Source of the DNA: Bacteroidaceae bacterium
Lineage (GTDB): Bacteria; Bacteroidota; Bacteroidia; Bacteroidales; Bacteroidaceae
DNA length: 25,194 bases
Assembly (NCBI GenBank): GCA_900768625.1
Contig: CAAGDO010000272.1
Span: forward strand, 1-25,194
Direction: 5' to 3'
The position numbers and the translations under genes are program-made. Position 1 is the stretch's first letter. Every line of letters starts with the position of its first letter. The notes below the pieces were generated by a model. The model saw nothing but the letters and a program-made list of their open reading frames with translations. It had not been told where the DNA came from and did no database searches. Below, one piece after another: positions 16,013-25,025 of the stretch.

Positions 16013-18157
16013 ATGCTATCCATACTCTTATCCTCTCTTCTTCAAGTAGTGACGCCCCACGACTGGGCTTCTTACGTTGATCCGCTTATCGGAACCGACT
16101 ACGTGGGCAACACTTATCCTGGAGCACAGGTCCCCTTCGGCATGGTGCAGCTCAGCCCAGACAATGGGTTGCCCGGATGGGACCGTATTGCAGGCTACTT
16201 CCACCCTGACAGCACCATTGCCGGATTCAGCCACACGCACCTCAGTGGGACTGGAGCTGGCGACCTCTACGACATTTCCTTTCTTCCTGTGACTCTGCCT
16301 GAACATCGCGCCCCGCAACCTTTGGGCGTACATTCCCGTTTCAGCCATTCTGAAGAAACAGCTCAGGCTGGATACTACGGTGTCAGACTTTCCGACTATG
16401 ACATTCGCGTGGAACTCACCGCCACACCGCGTTGCGGCATACAGCGTTACACTTTCCCTGCCAACGGACATCAACGTCAGGTCATTCTCAATTTAGCAAA
16501 AGCAACCAATTGGGATGCCACGGTAAGCACAGGATTGACACAGGTTGATGACCGAACTGTGGAGGGTTGGCGCTTTTCCGATGGTTGGGCACGAGGGCAA
16601 AGGGTGTGGTTCCGCACGCGTTTCTCTCAACGTATCGAATCTATCCGAACGGACAGCATAGAACTGAAGAACGGCAAATGGGGACTGGTGGCCCATATCA
16701 ACTTTGCGGCTGACGCACCTCAAGAACTGCTTGTCGCAACAGCTCTTTCTCCGACAGGACTGGAAGGAGCGCGACGCAATCTGGAAACAGAAGCTCCGGA
16801 CAATGATTTCGACCGTTACCGAAGGGATGCACGGCAACAGTGGAACAAGGAACTGGGACACATCGAGGTGGAAGGCGGTACGATGAGCGAACGCCGCTCT
16901 TTCTACACAGCACTCTATCATGCTTGCCTTGCACCTACGCTTTTCTGCGACACCGACGGCAGTTACATGGGACCTGACCATAAAGTGCATCAAGCGAAAG
17001 GATGGGAGAATTATTCCACTTTTTCATTGTGGGACACCTATCGCGCAGCGCATCCTCTCTACTGCTTGATCTGTCCCGAACGAGCCGACCACATGGCACG
17101 CTCCTTATTGGCTTTCACCGAAGAAAACGGACGTTTGCCAGTGTGGAACATGTGGGCTTCGGAAACTGACATGATGATTGGTTATCATGCGGCTTCAGTT
17201 TTGGCGGAAGCTGTGGCCAAAGGAGTCACAAGCATAAGTGCCCGCCGAGCTCTTGATGCTTGTCTCCCAACAGCACGAATGGATTCCTATCGCGGCATCG
17301 GCCTTTACCGAAAGCTCGGCTACGTGCCCTACAACGTGACAGAACCGACACTCAACGATGATTGGGCGCTCTCACGCACCTTGGAATATGCTTATGATGA
17401 CGGATGCATTGCCTCCTTGGCCAAGATGGCTGGCGACCGACAGACGGAACGAGAATTTGACCGACGCGCAAAGTCCTACCGAAACGTATACAATCCATCA
17501 ACCACCTTCATGCAGCCACGGCAAAGCGACGGTACGTTCCAACCTGATTTCCGTCCAGAAACGTACACTCCGCATATTTGCGAAAGCAATGCCTGGCACT
17601 ACATGTGGTCAGCTCAACATGATGCGAAAGGGCTTATCCGATTGGTGGGACGACGACGTTTCGAAGCAAAACTTGACAGTTTCTTCACCACGGGCGCCGA
17701 AGGACAGAAAGACCTGCCAATCTTCAGCACAGGCATGATTGGACAGTATGCCCACGGCAACGAACCATCCCACCACGTGGCCTACTTCTACAACTTCCTG
17801 AATCGCTGGAGCACTACGCAACGACGGGTGCATCAAATCATGCGTTCGTTCTACAACGATACACCTGCAGGTCTCTGCGGCAATGAGGACTGTGGACAGA
17901 TGTCGGCATGGTTGGTATTCTCCGCTATGGGATTCTATCCTTTCAATCCTGTTTCAGCCTCCTATGAATTGGGGCTTCCGCTGTTCTCCAAGATTATACT
18001 CCACTTACCTTCAGGACGCTCATTGACCATCACGACCAATACAACAAATCCAGACCAGCATCCCGCCACCAGCGTACACCTCAACGGACGGAAACTCCAC
18101 CAGCCACGCATCTCTCATACCCAGTTGCTCAAAGGGGGTACGTTAAGTTTCGACTGA
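16013..18157 (+). CDS. GH92 family glycosidase (alpha-mannosidase, linkage not assigned)
   Basis: 714 residues. GH92 signatures: 'IGTDYVGNTYPGAQVPFGMVQLSPD' near the N terminus, the general-acid glutamate Glu524 (CESNAWHYMW), GNEPSHH (582-588) and GNEDCGQMSAW (623-633) with Asp626. Compared with the first gene, it lacks the His-Glu specificity pair, has NEPSHH in place of NQPIQH, and has Asn624 where the first of the two base-candidate aspartates stands. Asn there is, as I recall, common in GH92. The linkage is therefore probably not alpha-1,2. The N terminus is a short hydrophobic stretch without a basic residue (MLSILLSSLLQVV), a poor but possible signal peptide. The gene sits 45 bp after the first GH92 gene in the same direction. 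Confidence 0.9.
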   Translation: MLSILLSSLLQVVTPHDWASYVDPLIGTDYVGNTYPGAQVPFGMVQLSPDNGLPGWDRIAGYFHPDSTIAGFSHTHLSGTGAGDLYDISFLPVTLPEHRAPQPLGVHSRFSHSEETAQAGYYGVRLSDYDIRVELTATPRCGIQRYTFPANGHQRQVILNLAKATNWDATVSTGLTQVDDRTVEGWRFSDGWARGQRVWFRTRFSQRIESIRTDSIELKNGKWGLVAHINFAADAPQELLVATALSPTGLEGARRNLETEAPDNDFDRYRRDARQQWNKELGHIEVEGGTMSERRSFYTALYHACLAPTLFCDTDGSYMGPDHKVHQAKGWENYSTFSLWDTYRAAHPLYCLICPERADHMARSLLAFTEENGRLPVWNMWASETDMMIGYHAASVLAEAVAKGVTSISARRALDACLPTARMDSYRGIGLYRKLGYVPYNVTEPTLNDDWALSRTLEYAYDDGCIASLAKMAGDRQTEREFDRRAKSYRNVYNPSTTFMQPRQSDGTFQPDFRPETYTPHICESNAWHYMWSAQHDAKGLIRLVGRRRFEAKLDSFFTTGAEGQKDLPIFSTGMIGQYAHGNEPSHHVAYFYNFLNRWSTTQRRVHQIMRSFYNDTPAGLCGNEDCGQMSAWLVFSAMGFYPFNPVSASYELGLPLFSKIILHLPSGRSLTITTNTTNPDQHPATSVHLNGRKLHQPRISHTQLLKGGTLSFD

Positions 18158-18275
18158 CCCATCCCCGAAGCAGACACTCCCGAAGCAGACGTTTCACAGC
18201 TCCAGCCAACTTACTTGATGGCATTTCCTTTTCAACTCAGAATCCATCCCCCTCACTTCTCATTTCAATAAAGAC
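18158..18275 (+). other. short gap between GH92 genes with a 12-bp direct repeat
   Basis: The 118-bp spacer contains CCCGAAGCAGAC twice (18164-18175 and 18179-18190). I see no TAnnTTTG box or strong hairpin, so the third GH92 gene is probably read from the upstream promoter. Confidence 0.45.
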
Positions 18276-20492
18276 ATGCTTGTCACACTCCTTTTCTCCT
18301 TTATCCAATGGGTAAACGTGTTCATCGGAACCGGCGGACACGGCCACACATTTCCAGGAGCCGTTGTTCCAAACGGAATGATACAACCTAGTCCCGATAC
18401 CCGAATTCACGGTTGGGACGCTTGCTCGGGCTACCACTACAGCGATTCAATCATCAATGGTTTTGCCCAGACCCATCTTAGCGGTACTGGAGGAACAGAC
18501 TTTGGCGATTTTCTGCTTATGCCCATCAACGGGACTCCGGATTTGAGCTATAAGGGAGAAAAGGATTCCGTACAGAACGTGGCCTATGCTTCGTCTTTCA
18601 GCCACCAGCAGGAATGGGCTTCACCTGGTTACTACGGGGTAATGCTCCAACGCTATGGCATCAAGGCAGAAATGACCGCGACCCAACGCACAGCGCTGTT
18701 CCGATTCACCTATCCGCCATCTTGCAGCGAACAGACGTTGGTTCTTGATCTAGACTATAACATTCAGGAACAAACAAATCTTGCCATGCGGGCCTCACTG
18801 GTGGATTCAGTGACCATCTCCGGATTCAAAAGCAGCCAATGGTGGGCCTACCGACAGAATCTTCACTTTGTGGCCCGTTTTTCAAGACCTATTGTTTCAT
18901 TTCAGGTGATGACCGACACCGTGATGGGTTCCAACGGAAAAAAGGAACCGCGCTGCAAGGCCGTCATTGGCTTCCGTCAGGAAAAGGGCAACAGTGATCC
19001 CCTACTCGTAGCAACCTCCATCTCATCGTGCGATGCCGAGGGTGCTTTGCGCAACCTGCTGGCCGAGCAATCAGGATTTGACTTCAACAAAACCTTGAGA
19101 AATGCTCAACAAGAATGGGACAACTTGTTGGGGTGTATCCATATCAAAACACCCGATGAGAATATACGCAGCATGTTCTACACCGCACTTTATCACGCAC
19201 ATATTGCTCCCACGATTTTTTCCGACGTGGATGGCCGGTATTTGGGAAATGACCTACAGGTGCATCAGGGAAGAAAAGAGGAACCGATGTTTACAACGTT
19301 CTCATTATGGGACACCTTCCGTGCGCTACATCCGCTTCTTTCCATCACCCATCCGCAACAGAATGAGGCCTATATCCGCGCACTCGTGCAAAAGGGAAAG
19401 GATGGTGGTCTGGTGCCGAAATGGGACTGCGCTGCCAACTACACGGGATGCATGATTGGCTATCATCTGGCTTCATTGGCTGCTGATGCCTATGCAAAGG
19501 GATACCGACATTTTTCGCTTCAGGACACCTACGATGCATGCCTACGACTGGCTGAATACAACACCAACGGCATCGCATCTGCAGTTCCCCGATGGATTTA
19601 TCCCTATATCATGCCTGAGGCAAGACGCCACAAGGCATCACTCGGATTCATTCCTGCTGACAAAGAAAAGGAATCTGTAGCCAAAGCTTTGGAATATGCC
19701 TATGATGACTGGTGCATCAGCCGTCTGGCTATGGCCATAGGAGACACCGCACGCGCACGTCTCTACGGCACCATCTATGCCCAAGCTTACCACAACTATT
19801 TCGACCCCACGACAGGATTCATGCGCGGACGGATGACCGACGGAACTTGGCGTACGCCATTCTCCCCCACACGTTCCGAACACCGCAACGATGATTATTG
19901 CGAAGGAAATGCCTGGCAATGGAGTTGGTTTGTTCCTCATGATGTCAACGGACTCATAAAACTTTACGGAGGTCGCCGCCGCTTCACCAAACGACTTGAT
20001 GCGTTGTTTGCAGCCCCAACAGATATGGAAGGTGACAACATTTCATCTGACATTTCTGGATTAATCGGACAATATGCCCACGGCAACGAACCGTCCCACC
20101 ATATCATCCATCTCTACAACTACGCCGGACGCCCTCACCGCACCCAAGAACTGACGGACTCCGTGCTGAGGACACTCTATGCGAATGCCCCTGACGGTCT
20201 GGCAGGAAACGAAGACTGCGGACAAATGTCAGCTTGGTACATTCTCAATGCCATGGGTTTCTATCAGGTATGTCCAGGACGCCCCGTCTACAGCATAGGG
20301 CGCCCCATTCTGGATGAAGCGGTGATACAGCTTCCGTCAGGCAGGACTTTCACAATTCGGGCTATTAACAATTCCCCCAACCATCGTCACATCCGACGTA
20401 TGCGACTCAACGGTCACAAACTGCGCGCCCCTTTCTTCACCCACGATGATATCGAAAAAGGCGGCATTCTTGAACTGGAAATGACACAATGA
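18276..20492 (+). CDS. GH92 family glycosidase (alpha-mannosidase, linkage not assigned)
   Basis: 738 residues. It carries the classical GH92 opening 'NVFIGTGGHGHTFPGAVVPNGM' (14-35), the general-acid Glu543 (CEGNAWQWSW), GNEPSHH (603-609) and GNEDCGQMSAWY (644-655) with Asp647. Like the second gene, it lacks the His-Glu pair of alpha-1,2 enzymes. Only about 11 residues precede the first domain residues (MLVTLLFSFIQ), with no basic residue. An in-frame stop at 18216 and no intervening ATG exclude a longer ATG start, so the signal peptide is minimal or atypical. It is 118 bp after the second gene, in the same direction. It probably acts on a different mannose linkage or branch from the first enzyme. 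Confidence 0.9.
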   Translation: MLVTLLFSFIQWVNVFIGTGGHGHTFPGAVVPNGMIQPSPDTRIHGWDACSGYHYSDSIINGFAQTHLSGTGGTDFGDFLLMPINGTPDLSYKGEKDSVQNVAYASSFSHQQEWASPGYYGVMLQRYGIKAEMTATQRTALFRFTYPPSCSEQTLVLDLDYNIQEQTNLAMRASLVDSVTISGFKSSQWWAYRQNLHFVARFSRPIVSFQVMTDTVMGSNGKKEPRCKAVIGFRQEKGNSDPLLVATSISSCDAEGALRNLLAEQSGFDFNKTLRNAQQEWDNLLGCIHIKTPDENIRSMFYTALYHAHIAPTIFSDVDGRYLGNDLQVHQGRKEEPMFTTFSLWDTFRALHPLLSITHPQQNEAYIRALVQKGKDGGLVPKWDCAANYTGCMIGYHLASLAADAYAKGYRHFSLQDTYDACLRLAEYNTNGIASAVPRWIYPYIMPEARRHKASLGFIPADKEKESVAKALEYAYDDWCISRLAMAIGDTARARLYGTIYAQAYHNYFDPTTGFMRGRMTDGTWRTPFSPTRSEHRNDDYCEGNAWQWSWFVPHDVNGLIKLYGGRRRFTKRLDALFAAPTDMEGDNISSDISGLIGQYAHGNEPSHHIIHLYNYAGRPHRTQELTDSVLRTLYANAPDGLAGNEDCGQMSAWYILNAMGFYQVCPGRPVYSIGRPILDEAVIQLPSGRTFTIRAINNSPNHRHIRRMRLNGHKLRAPFFTHDDIEKGGILELEMTQ

Positions 20493-20515
20493 GACGAAGA
20501 GAGGGCACAGTCAGA

Positions 20516-20547
20516 TTTGCAAGAACAAAGCATTTTTGGTAAATTTG
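20516..20547 (+). promoter_or_regulatory. full Bacteroidota promoter (-33 TTTG, -7 TAAATTTG)
   Basis: TTTG at 20516-20519, a 20-bp spacer, then TAAATTTG at 20540-20547. This exactly fits the Bacteroidota consensus TTTG-N19-21-TAnnTTTG. It starts 24 bp after the last GH92 stop and lies about 90 bp ahead of the ATG at 20637. Confidence 0.75.
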
Positions 20548-20636
20548 CACAAAGAATCAGGCTACATTTCTGCAAAAGGCTTAACTCTAAAGCAAGGAAA
20601 CGATCTTTATAGCAAACAAATTACGTATCAATAATA

Positions 20637-22238
20637 ATGAGTAAAAAAAAGAAGAAGCAGACACAACCTCTCTCTGCACAACAGTTCATCCTGACAAGGG
20701 CACGCCAGCTCGAATTGGGACCATGCTACATCAGTAGCGACTATGAGACACATCCACAAAAATTCATTGTCATCACCCGACGCCACAAACAAGGAAACTT
20801 GACCGCAGGCTTTTACCTTGTCGATACGGGTGCCCGAGGCGTGATGGATTCTTGGCACGTCTTCAATGTTTCTAAGGATGATTTTGAAGAGCGATTGAGA
20901 GCAACTAAGGACGGCTGGTATTGGAAAATGATTGAAGTACCCTATGAATTGGTACACAACTACATCTACGGTTCATTGGAATGGGCAGAAGAAGCTGGAT
21001 TCCAACCTTGCTCTTCTTTTACCATCGACCGCAACATTCTGGAAGAAGATACCGAAAACATCCCGCTCATCGAACTTGAATTCGGAATCGACGGGAAACA
21101 CTTTGCTGTATATAAGAACGACAGCGAAGCTGAACGATTGAACAGCATCATGAGCAAACATCTCGAGCCTGGCACATTCGTCTGTATAAAGGGCTCCGAC
21201 AAAGATTTTGAAGAAGAATATGATGATTACGATGATGACGATGATGACGATGATGACGATGACTTCCTAAACGACAAAGAAAGAGCTTTTGACAAAATCG
21301 ACAACCTTTCCGACAGCGAAGTCATGAAGTTGGCGAATGATCTCAAGGAAACTTGCAACAACCTTCAAAAAGAACTTCTTGAAGCGGCCATGGAACGTGG
21401 TGCTGACGACACACGATTTGTTATCAAAATGTTTTTGAAGCTCCAAGAATCTTGCGAACGAGAACGTCTATCGTATCCACCGTTACCCTACAGTATCAAC
21501 GACAACTACGACTATCCTTCAGAGTTGAAACTAAGCAAAACCTTGCAACAGGTGTTTATAGATTCATCTGATTTCATGGAGAACGTAGAATCTATGCCAC
21601 CTACCTACAAGGCTAACATTCTCCGAATGAAGCGTGAGAACTTGATGCAGCAACTCCAACAGGTTCTGCTCTATGCCATGGGCGAATTCAAGAAAAATGG
21701 CGAGATAAACGAGATTCAAAACCTACACATTGCCCTTGAATTGCTCTGCACCCTACCTGAAGGCGACATCGAAAAGAAACGCGAAACAATCCTGCAACTG
21801 CTCAAACAGCCAGAAGAACTCATTGACGACTACATAGTATACGACTTCTACGAAACGCTACCAACATGGTGCGCACCTTTGTTCAACGAAAAACTGGACA
21901 CTTTTACAGAGATTTGCCATTCCAAGGAATACTCAGAAAAGCGTACCACTTTCATCATGGGTTGTGTGGAACAAATGGAAAAGGAGAATCTGATTTCCAG
22001 AAAGGATGCAATCGACTGGTATGGCAATCTGCTTGACTTCTGGTACGAACACTGGAACGAACACTGCTATTGTAGCGCCAATGACATCAGTCAAGTTTTC
22101 TGCTCCTTGATGAATCTACATGCTTCTGAACTCACAGACAAAGTGAAAAAATTCTTTGCCTTAGACAAAGCTGTCAATGTCAACATCTGCGGCCAAGAGG
22201 AATATGTTCTGTCCGAATTGAAAAGTGCCAAGAAATAA
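20637..22238 (+). CDS. acidic protein of unknown function with poly-Asp tract
   Basis: 533 residues, no signal peptide or membrane segment, so cytoplasmic. It starts MSKKKKKQ. Residues about 10-185 form one domain: 'GPCYIS', 'FIVITRRHKQGNLTAGFYLVDTGARGVMDSW', 'VHNYIYGSLEWAEEAGFQP' and 'IPLIELEFGIDGKHFAVY'. I recall similar 'GN.T.G.YLVDT..GV.D' / 'IYG..E.AEE.G' patterns in uncharacterised Bacteroidota proteins, but cannot name the family. About 195-215 is a run rich in Asp (11 in a row after DDY), encoded by a 9-bp microsatellite. About 220-533 is predicted mostly helical, with many Leu, Glu and Lys residues. The gene has its own strong promoter and a bidirectional terminator, so it is monocistronic. 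Function unknown. Confidence 0.82.
   Translation: MSKKKKKQTQPLSAQQFILTRARQLELGPCYISSDYETHPQKFIVITRRHKQGNLTAGFYLVDTGARGVMDSWHVFNVSKDDFEERLRATKDGWYWKMIEVPYELVHNYIYGSLEWAEEAGFQPCSSFTIDRNILEEDTENIPLIELEFGIDGKHFAVYKNDSEAERLNSIMSKHLEPGTFVCIKGSDKDFEEEYDDYDDDDDDDDDDDFLNDKERAFDKIDNLSDSEVMKLANDLKETCNNLQKELLEAAMERGADDTRFVIKMFLKLQESCERERLSYPPLPYSINDNYDYPSELKLSKTLQQVFIDSSDFMENVESMPPTYKANILRMKRENLMQQLQQVLLYAMGEFKKNGEINEIQNLHIALELLCTLPEGDIEKKRETILQLLKQPEELIDDYIVYDFYETLPTWCAPLFNEKLDTFTEICHSKEYSEKRTTFIMGCVEQMEKENLISRKDAIDWYGNLLDFWYEHWNEHCYCSANDISQVFCSLMNLHASELTDKVKKFFALDKAVNVNICGQEEYVLSELKSAKK
21222..21263 (+). repeat. in-frame 9-bp microsatellite encoding poly-aspartate
   Basis: One variant unit GATGATTAC (21222-21230) is followed by three perfect GATGATGAC units and GATGAC. 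Each unit is three codons, so gain or loss of units changes the length of the Asp run without shifting the frame. Confidence 0.85.
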
Positions 22239-22259
22239 ACTTGAGCATACATATAGCAA

Positions 22260-22296
22260 AAAGTGCTACCATCTCAACAAGAAATGGTAGCACTTT
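22260..22296. terminator. bidirectional terminator hairpin
   Basis: A perfect 13-bp stem (AAAGTGCTACCAT with ATGGTAGCACTTT) and an 11-nt loop. Short A-rich sequence precedes it and T-rich sequence follows. It lies between the convergent gene ends at 22238 (+) and 22338 (-) and can serve both. Confidence 0.8.
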
Positions 22297-22337
22297 GTGT
22301 TTATATACTTTTTTACGGAACAACCATAAAAGGTACA

Positions 22338-23531
22338 TTAGAGTTCAAGGTCTCCATCGAACACTTCATGCCAAGGCAAACCCTGCTTGTTGAGTTCCTC
22401 CATGAAGGGATCTGGATCAAATTCCTCAACATTGAACACACCCGGCTTCTTCCACAAACCAAGCATGAACATGCGGGCACCAATGCAAGCAGGCACACCG
22501 GTTGTGTAGCTCACACCCTGCATACCAGTCTCTTCGTAAGCAGCACGGTGAGAACAGTTGTTATATACATAGTAAGTGTGCTCCTTACCATCCTTCAAAC
22601 CACGGATACGGCAGCCAATGCTCGTTTCGCCCTCGTAGTTCTCACCCAAATCCTGAGGATTGGGAAGTACAGCCTTGAGGAATTGGAGAGGCACAATCTC
22701 GTGACCTTCATAATTAATCGGCGTAATTGAAGCCATACCGATGTTCTGAATCACGCGCAAGTGTGTCAGATACTCTTGACCGAAAGTCATCCAGAAACGA
22801 GCACGCTTGATAGTGGGATAATTCTTCACCAAGCTCTCAATTTCCTCGTGGTGCAAGAGATAGCTCTCCTTCGGACCAATGCCAGGATAAGTAAGCGGCT
22901 TATGGATTTCAAGCGGCTCTGTTTCCACCCACTGACCATCCTGCCAGTAAAGTCCCTTCTGCGTAATCTCGCGGATATTGATTTCAGGATTGAAATTGGT
23001 GGCAAACGCCTTGTGATGGTTACCGGCATTGCAGTCAACGATGTCCAAATACTGGATTTCGTCGAAATGATGCTTAGCGGCATAAGCGGTGTAGATGCTC
23101 GTCACACCTGGGTCGAAACCACAACCGAGAATAGCAGTCAAACCAGCCTTCTCAAAGCGGTCCTTAAATGCCCACTGCCAGGAATACTCAAAATGTGCCT
23201 CGTCTTTCGGCTCATAATTTGCCGTATCGAGATAGGAGCAACCACACTGAAGGCAGGCTTCCATAATCGTAAGATCCTGATAGGGCAAAGCCAGGTTCAT
23301 CACCAAGTCGGGTTTGAACTCGTTCATCAAAGCGCAAAGCTGCTCGACACTGTCAGCATCCACCTGTGCAGTGCGGATATCGTCACGACCGATAGCCTTG
23401 ACAATAGCATCACACTTCGCCTTGGTGCGGCTTGCTATCATGATTTCACTAAACACATCCGTGTTCTTGGCCACCTTGTGGGCAACCACCGTAGCGACGC
23501 CACCGGCGCCGATAATCAATACTTTTCCCAT
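22338..23531 (-). CDS. saccharopine dehydrogenase family protein, likely carboxynorspermidine synthase
   Basis: 397 residues. The N-terminal Rossmann fold has the dinucleotide motif GAGGVATVVAHKVA (8-21), then IMIASRTKAKCDAI. 'NLALPYQDLTIMEACLQCGCSYLDTANYE' and 'GCGFDPGVTSIYTAYAAKHHFDEI' are typical of the carboxy(nor)spermidine dehydrogenase branch rather than of true saccharopine reductases. That enzyme condenses putrescine or diaminopropane with aspartate semialdehyde using NADPH; a decarboxylase then gives spermidine or norspermidine, the usual route in Bacteroidota. It acts in the cytoplasm. The partner decarboxylase is not in this window. It lies 77 bp downstream of the DUF4488-like gene in the same direction, without an obvious promoter of its own. 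Confidence 0.9.
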   Translation of the reverse strand: MGKVLIIGAGGVATVVAHKVAKNTDVFSEIMIASRTKAKCDAIVKAIGRDDIRTAQVDADSVEQLCALMNEFKPDLVMNLALPYQDLTIMEACLQCGCSYLDTANYEPKDEAHFEYSWQWAFKDRFEKAGLTAILGCGFDPGVTSIYTAYAAKHHFDEIQYLDIVDCNAGNHHKAFATNFNPEINIREITQKGLYWQDGQWVETEPLEIHKPLTYPGIGPKESYLLHHEEIESLVKNYPTIKRARFWMTFGQEYLTHLRVIQNIGMASITPINYEGHEIVPLQFLKAVLPNPQDLGENYEGETSIGCRIRGLKDGKEHTYYVYNNCSHRAAYEETGMQGVSYTTGVPACIGARMFMLGLWKKPGVFNVEEFDPDPFMEELNKQGLPWHEVFDGDLEL

Positions 23532-23608
23532 TGAAAAATGCTATGATAAAGTTTTATTATTCTATTATTATATGGCAGAGACGCCAAATTGTCATAACTC
23601 AAGGTTGA

Positions 23609-24043
23609 TTACTGCTTAGGCATTTCGAGCTTCACCCGAACCCAATCCTCATGACCCTCACGCGAAGCACCTGGCATACGATAGGACACATGGACTGAAT
23701 CTTTATCCTTGAAATGATAGGTCAACATATTGTTCTTGCCAACCAATTCCGGGTCCGTTATAGAACCTAAAACGCTTTCCACCAAAATGGAATCATTTTT
23801 CACTTCAAAACGACCCTGATTGGTAATAATGCTCTGTCCATTCTGGTTCGCTATGAGAAACGTGCAGAAGGAACCGTCACTCTGCATAACTTTCCATACA
23901 GGAAGAAGCATGACATGTCCATCACTTTGTGATGTCTGAACCTGTTGCCAGACACCCAAAAAACGCGTGGCGCCATTCTTGACGTCTGCAGCAGCAAGGC
24001 ACATAGGTATGGCCATTGCCAAAAGGATGATAAGCCGTTTCAT
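23609..24043 (-). CDS. small exported protein, DUF4488-like
   Basis: 144 residues. Signal peptide about 1-19 (MKRL, hydrophobic core, CLAAAD; the cysteine is not in a good lipobox). The mature part has 'FLGVWQQVQ', 'LLPVWKVMQSDGSFCTFLI', 'ITNQGRFEVKNDSILVESV' and 'LTYHFKDKDSVHVSYRMPG', the strand pattern of a lipocalin-like barrel as in DUF4488 proteins of Bacteroidales (recalled, not searched). Probably periplasmic; ligand unknown. It lies 53 bp downstream of the thioesterase gene and 77 bp upstream of the dehydrogenase gene, all on the - strand, so the three may be cotranscribed. Confidence 0.75.
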   Translation of the reverse strand: MKRLIILLAMAIPMCLAAADVKNGATRFLGVWQQVQTSQSDGHVMLLPVWKVMQSDGSFCTFLIANQNGQSIITNQGRFEVKNDSILVESVLGSITDPELVGKNNMLTYHFKDKDSVHVSYRMPGASREGHEDWVRVKLEMPKQ

Positions 24044-24096
24044 ATGTTACTTATTAAAGTGATTCATTATTCACCTAAATCCAGACAGATTCTGAA

Positions 24097-24843
24097 CTAT
24101 CGTTGCAAAAGAGCAGCCTTTACAATCACACTGCCATCCGTTTCCTTTCGAATCTCAAAGAGATGTCGATTCGGATCACTTGGGTCTGTATCATGCCAAA
24201 TCTGCAACACATCTCCACAATAGGATTCCAGGCAATAAGCCATTTCAATACGATAAACTGGATGCGTCTTCATCTCCTCAGGGATAAAATGATTGAGCAA
24301 AAGTTCCATATACCGAATAGAATTGACATGACCATTTATATCCAAATCCGAATAAGCAGCACGATGTGTCTGCACAAGAATCGGATTTTTCAAGCGGATA
24401 CGTCCCATCGGTGCAATCGGAGCAGATTTATCAGGCACTAACGCACCCGAGAAGCCTCCATCAGGAAGTTGCGACAAATCTGTCGGCATACGAGTCGTGG
24501 TATCAATTAAAGCCCAAATGCTCGTAGCATGTCCATAAGGCGTCCCATCTGGCCGCACAATAGAAAAATGGCGGTCAGTGAATTGACGATACAAGCGATC
24601 CACCCAAGTCGTTATGCCGAAATGCTCATCAGTACGAGGGAACGAATCCAATTCTATCACCAGACGTGACAACACCCAAACATGATGCATAGCTATCATC
24701 TGGGGATACCCGAATCCATGTTCACCAGCATGCATAGAGGCACAACGAAGAATCATATTCCCCAGCGTACCCCAAGCCAGATTTCCGCAATAATCTTCAG
24801 AAAATGGCTCTACCACATAATTATATTGACTGATGTTCGACAT
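24097..24843 (-). CDS. acyl-ACP thioesterase
   Basis: 248 residues from the ATG at 24843. The alternative ATG at 24876 adds 11 residues but overlaps the -7 promoter box, so it is unlikely to be transcribed. The protein is a double hotdog fold. The N-terminal half contains 'EPFSEDYCGNLAWGTLGNMILRCASMHA' and 'WVLSRLVIELDSFPRTDE', and the second half the signature 'SDLDINGHVNSIRYMELLL' with the catalytic Asn/His of the FatA/FatB-type family. It releases free fatty acids from acyl carrier protein in the cytoplasm. It leads a possible three-gene set with the exported small protein and the dehydrogenase, though no functional link is obvious. Confidence 0.9.
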   Translation of the reverse strand: MSNISQYNYVVEPFSEDYCGNLAWGTLGNMILRCASMHAGEHGFGYPQMIAMHHVWVLSRLVIELDSFPRTDEHFGITTWVDRLYRQFTDRHFSIVRPDGTPYGHATSIWALIDTTTRMPTDLSQLPDGGFSGALVPDKSAPIAPMGRIRLKNPILVQTHRAAYSDLDINGHVNSIRYMELLLNHFIPEEMKTHPVYRIEMAYCLESYCGDVLQIWHDTDPSDPNRHLFEIRKETDGSVIVKAALLQR

Positions 24844-24873
24844 ACTTGCAATGTTTTTAAAGGATTTATTGAA

Positions 24874-24881
24874 CAAAGTTA
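24874..24881 (-). promoter_or_regulatory. -7 box (TAACTTTG) of the thioesterase gene
   Basis: Exact TAnnTTTG on the - strand, 30 bp upstream of the chosen start codon. No convincing -33 TTTG at the usual distance. Confidence 0.5.
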
Positions 24882-25025
24882 GGGAATTCTTTTCATAGCT
24901 GACTATATTTCAACGAAAAACTTATCTACAACACATAAAAAACAAAACTGAAAGGTTCTATTTGGCTTTGAAAAGGCCATACGACATAACAATCGTTGAA
25001 AAATACTGGATTATTCAGCTTTCAC
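24882..25025. other. intergenic, nothing recognised
   Basis: AT-rich spacer between the thioesterase promoter and the palindromic repeat. I see no ORF, RNA gene or strong hairpin in it. Confidence 0.4.

Noticed and set aside
22761..23534. 257-codon + strand frame opposite the dehydrogenase gene
   Set aside because: Antisense to a conserved enzyme, with no recognisable product.
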